A stretch of 8,116 nucleotides of DNA. Source: Mucilaginibacter sp. (GTDB lineage: Bacteria > Bacteroidota > Bacteroidia > Sphingobacteriales > Sphingobacteriaceae). The stretch spans positions 1 to 8,116 of the forward strand of contig JAICXZ010000105.1 in assembly GCA_025934475.1 (NCBI GenBank), read 5' to 3'. The translations under genes and the position numbers were made by a program. Each line of letters begins with the position of its first letter. Positions within the stretch are counted from its first letter, which is position 1. Shown here one piece after another: positions 5,751-8,116 of this stretch. The notes under the pieces are model-generated. The model did not search any database. It saw only the letters and a program-made list of their open reading frames with translations, and was not told the origin of the DNA.

Positions 5751-7195
5751 GAATAAAACTAACACTCTTTTCATTTGCAGCGTGTATGCTTGCCGGTTAT
5801 TGCTTTGGGCAGACATCACCCAAACGCGCCTATGATGTGCAGTCGTTTGGCGCAAAAGGTGATGGCAAAACGCCTGATACAAAAGCGATCAATACTGCTA
5901 TTGATTCGGCAGCCGCAGAAGGAGGTGGTATGGTTTACCTGCCAGCCGGAAATTATTTATGTGGGTCGATCCATCTTAAAAGCAATATCAGCCTTTATTT
6001 GGAACAGGGTACAACAATTGTCGCCAGCGATGATCCTTCAGCCTATGATGCCGCCGAACAAACGGTAAATACTACCTACCAGGACTACGGGCATAGCCAT
6101 TTTCACAATTCGCTGATCTGGGGCGAGGATATTCATGATGTTTCCATCCTCGGGCCGGGAACCGTTTTCGGGAAGGGGCTTCTAAGAGATTACAAAAAGG
6201 ATTCGCAATTGGGCAATAAAGGCCTGGTGCTATATAAATGCCGGAATGTGATCATCAAGGACGTCACATTCGCTCACGCAGGATGGTTTGCTATCCTGGC
6301 AACGGGAGTAGACAACCTGACTATTGATAATTTAAAGATGGATACCAACCGCGATGGAATGGACATCGATTGTTGCCGTAACGTGCATATTTCCAACTGT
6401 AGTGTTAATTCGCCCTACGACGATGGCATTTGCCTGAAAAGCACCTTTGCCTTGGGGTTTGCGCGATCGACTGAAAATGTGACTATCACCAACTGCATTG
6501 TAAGCGGATATGATGAGGGCTCATTCATAAACGGCAAGTATACTACAACCGACAGCAATGATTATCGCACGGGCCGCATCAAATTTGGCACTGAATCCAA
6601 CGGGGGCTTTAAAAACATTGCGATTAGTAACTGCGTATTCGACCATTGCCAGGGCCTGGCTCTGGAGACTGAAGATGGAGCTTTGTTGCAGGACGTTGCT
6701 ATTAGCAATATTACCATGCGGAACATTGTTTCGGCACCCATATTTATGCGATTAGGAACACGCATGCGCGGGCCGCAAGGCAGGCCTGTGGGCGAGTTGC
6801 GGCGCGTATCAATCAGCAATGTGAGAGTGTATGATTCCAATCCGCGCTATGGATGTATTATCAGTGGTATAACTGGTCATAATTTGCAAGACATAGATCT
6901 GAATAACATTCGCATTTATTACAACGGTGGAGGCACGGCAGAACAGGCGACTAAAAAAGTCCCTGAATTAGAGAAAAACTACCCTGAGCCGTCTATGTTC
7001 GGCACCATGCCGTCATATGGTTTTTACATACGTCACGTGTCTGGTATCAAACTGAGGGATATCGAGGTGAGCTACATGAAGAAGGACGCAAGGTCTGCGT
7101 TTATTTTCGATGACGTGAAAGGAATTGACATGCATAATGTGAAGGGGCAGATAGAGAAAGGCGTTGAGGAGATAAAGCGGGTTAATAGCAACTAG
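5747..7195 (+). CDS. Secreted glycoside hydrolase family 28 (polygalacturonase-like pectin hydrolase)
   Basis: This 482-residue protein has a signal peptide (about 1-21, MRIKLTLFSFAACMLAG then YCFGQ) followed by YDVQSFGAKGDGKTPDTKAI (29-48). That is the standard opening of the right-handed beta-helix pectinases. The middle consists of repeated 'NvtIsN' coils. The active-site region has NRDGMDID (201-208, D203), YDDGICLKS (224-232, D225/D226) and GRIKFGTES (276-284, R277/K279), matching the GH28 NTD, DD and RIK motifs. The GHG histidine is missing; GYDEG (254-258) stands at about that place. The enzyme should cleave a galacturonan or rhamnogalacturonan linkage by inversion, in the periplasm or outside the cell. 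The exact bond is unknown. The start overlaps the MmcQ stop by 4 bases and has no Shine-Dalgarno sequence of its own. No SusC/SusD or pectin regulator genes are in view. Only 22 bases separate it from the convergent cyclase gene, with no clear terminator. Confidence 0.92.
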   Translation: MRIKLTLFSFAACMLAGYCFGQTSPKRAYDVQSFGAKGDGKTPDTKAINTAIDSAAAEGGGMVYLPAGNYLCGSIHLKSNISLYLEQGTTIVASDDPSAYDAAEQTVNTTYQDYGHSHFHNSLIWGEDIHDVSILGPGTVFGKGLLRDYKKDSQLGNKGLVLYKCRNVIIKDVTFAHAGWFAILATGVDNLTIDNLKMDTNRDGMDIDCCRNVHISNCSVNSPYDDGICLKSTFALGFARSTENVTITNCIVSGYDEGSFINGKYTTTDSNDYRTGRIKFGTESNGGFKNIAISNCVFDHCQGLALETEDGALLQDVAISNITMRNIVSAPIFMRLGTRMRGPQGRPVGELRRVSISNVRVYDSNPRYGCIISGITGHNLQDIDLNNIRIYYNGGGTAEQATKKVPELEKNYPEPSMFGTMPSYGFYIRHVSGIKLRDIEVSYMKKDARSAFIFDDVKGIDMHNVKGQIEKGVEEIKRVNSN

Positions 7196-7217
7196 TCTCA
7201 ATTAGACGCAGCTTAAT

Positions 7218-7871
7218 TCAATAAACCCTCGCCATTGCTCTTACCGGAAACGTTCCAACACCTTTGAATTTAGGCGGAACGGCGCTGAATTTGAAACCGC
7301 GGTTGGGCAAAGCTTCGAGGTTGCATAAATGTTCACAAATCAAAATTTCGGCACCTAATAATGTCGTATGCACTGGTCGGGTACGCCCTTCGGTATTGTC
7401 AATATTGTGCGAATCGATACCGACCAACTTAGCGCCTTCGTCTCTCAGGTATTCGGCAGCTTCTTTGGTAAGGTAAGGATGGCCCTCATAATAGGCATCG
7501 GTGTTCCAATGCTTTGCCCAGCCGGTATGGACCAGGACTGCTTTGTCCTTCACATCACGACCAAAAAATTGATCGGGTGTTATGGCTAATCGCTCGGAAA
7601 ACGGAACGCGGATCACAATGCCTTCCAACTCCGCAAAACGCTCCAACTCCACTTCCGAAAGGTCCTTACCTTTTTCGAAGCGATGAAAGGGGCAATCGAC
7701 GTAAGTACCGGTATTGGACACCATTTCGATCTTGCCGATCTGGAACGTAGTACCATCCTCATAAAAATGTTTAGATTGCTCCCGGCTCAGATAGTCACAA
7801 ATAATAGGCGCGGGTAACCCTTTGTAGGTTATCAGTTCGTTTTCGATGGTGTGGCTGAGATCTATTAGCAT
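7218..7871 (-). CDS. Cyclase / kynurenine-formamidase-like metal hydrolase, variant motif
   Basis: This 217-residue cytoplasmic protein belongs to the cyclase superfamily that includes kynurenine formamidase (KynB) and isatin hydrolase. These enzymes hydrolyse amide or lactam bonds using bound metal. MLIDLSHTIENEL (1-13) is the usual start. The signature HxGTHxDxPxH appears as NTGTYVDCPFH (53-63): N53 and Y57 replace two of the histidines, while D59 and H63 remain. VLVHTGWAKHW (112-122), HPYLTKEAAEYL (131-142), VGIDSHNID (150-158) and HTTLLGAEILICEHLCNLEAL (168-188, with H168 and E180) follow in the family order. The fold is therefore intact, but the metal site is altered or uses other ligands. 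The substrate is unknown; no tryptophan-degradation genes are nearby. The ATG lies 3 bases after the stop of the antitoxin gene, so the two are probably co-transcribed, and no Shine-Dalgarno sequence is seen. Confidence 0.88.
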   Translation of the reverse strand: MLIDLSHTIENELITYKGLPAPIICDYLSREQSKHFYEDGTTFQIGKIEMVSNTGTYVDCPFHRFEKGKDLSEVELERFAELEGIVIRVPFSERLAITPDQFFGRDVKDKAVLVHTGWAKHWNTDAYYEGHPYLTKEAAEYLRDEGAKLVGIDSHNIDNTEGRTRPVHTTLLGAEILICEHLCNLEALPNRGFKFSAVPPKFKGVGTFPVRAMARVY

Positions 7872-7874
7872 GGG

Positions 7875-8116
7875 TTAAGCAGCTGCAAAGCGTTTGATAC
7901 CTTCTAACTCACTTTGTTTCTCCAGCGTCTGGTTTTCAATATCAAAATCATCTTGCAAACCAAGCCAAAATTTTGCCGAGTTGCCAAAAAATCGACTCAA
8001 TCTTAAAGCCGTATCTGCAGTGATCCTCCGATTTCCTTTTAAAATTTCTGAAATGCGCGTCTGAGGTATCCTGGTCTCTTTTGCTAGGCGGTAGGGAGTT
8101 ATGTTGAGCGGGATCA
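7875..8116 (-). CDS. higA: HigA-type antitoxin, helix-turn-helix (C-terminal part, enters from right edge)
   Basis: A frame open from the right edge to a TAA at 7875-7877 encodes 79 residues. PLNITPYRLAKETRIPQTR, then ISEILKGNRRITADTALRLS and RFFGNSAKFWLGLQDDFDIE, match the XRE/HTH_3 domain of HigA (VapI-type) antitoxins, including the recognition-helix segment IPQTRISEILKGNRRITADTA. Only a few N-terminal residues should be missing. In the family, HigA binds and neutralises the mRNA-cleaving toxin HigB and represses its own promoter as a dimer. The higB gene usually sits directly upstream, which here means beyond the right edge, so its presence cannot be confirmed. The last residues (about 60-79, ending KRFAAA) are a typical variable tail. 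The downstream cyclase starts 3 bases after the stop. Confidence 0.85.
   Translation of the reverse strand, partial: IPLNITPYRLAKETRIPQTRISEILKGNRRITADTALRLSRFFGNSAKFWLGLQDDFDIENQTLEKQSELEGIKRFAAA

Noticed and set aside
7196..7217. Possible bidirectional terminator between the convergent GH28 and cyclase genes
   Set aside because: Only a 4-bp GTCT/AGAC dyad is present and no T-run follows on either strand.

Overview
The window looks like chromosomal DNA of a Bacteroidota bacterium, probably family Sphingobacteriaceae (Mucilaginibacter or Pedobacter type). This is inferred from the protein types: a PAS-rich sensor with a QSHxxRxPL-type H-box, the sequence style of the crotonase, and a secreted family 28 glycoside hydrolase. 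It also fits the mostly AT-rich translation starts that lack a Shine-Dalgarno sequence. No rRNA, tRNA, CRISPR array, insertion sequence or replication origin was found. Assignments rest on reading motifs by eye; no database search was possible.

Layout. Positions 1-328 (minus) hold the N-terminal part of a small secreted protein of unknown function that runs off the left edge. A 227-base AT-rich gap follows, with four overlapping inverted repeats at 442-505. It leads into a free-standing phage tail-collar domain gene (556-1062, plus), which ends at a clear intrinsic terminator (1083-1115). The U-tract of that terminator overlaps the stop codon of a convergent eight-helix, four-PAS sensor protein (1114-3735, minus). 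This sensor ends right after its histidine-containing dimerisation domain and has no ATPase domain. A 135-base gap carrying three adjacent inverted repeats separates it from an upstream crotonase gene (3871-4644, minus).

Divergent from the crotonase is a tight three-gene plus-strand unit: a LysE/RhtB-type exporter (4767-5405), a MmcQ/YjbR-fold protein (5412-5750) and a secreted GH28 pectin-type hydrolase (5747-7195). The first two are 6 bases apart and the last two overlap by ATGA, so they are very probably co-transcribed. Facing them are a variant cyclase/kynurenine-formamidase-like hydrolase (7218-7871, minus) and, 3 bases upstream of it, the C-terminal part of a HigA-type antitoxin (7875-8116, minus) that enters from the right edge.

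How the genes may work together. The GH28 enzyme should act outside the cytoplasm on a pectic polysaccharide. Its operon partners, an exporter and a small cytoplasmic protein, have no obvious biochemical link to it. The crotonase and the PAS sensor are on the same strand and may share transcription. Overall this is an accessory-type mixture of small transcription units rather than one recognisable pathway. I see no convincing evidence of a wholly new multi-gene system. The oddities most worth following are the sensor without a kinase ATPase domain, the orphan tail-collar gene with its structured upstream region, the 21-bp palindrome at 3805-3825, the substituted metal-site motif of the cyclase and its close linkage to a toxin-antitoxin gene.
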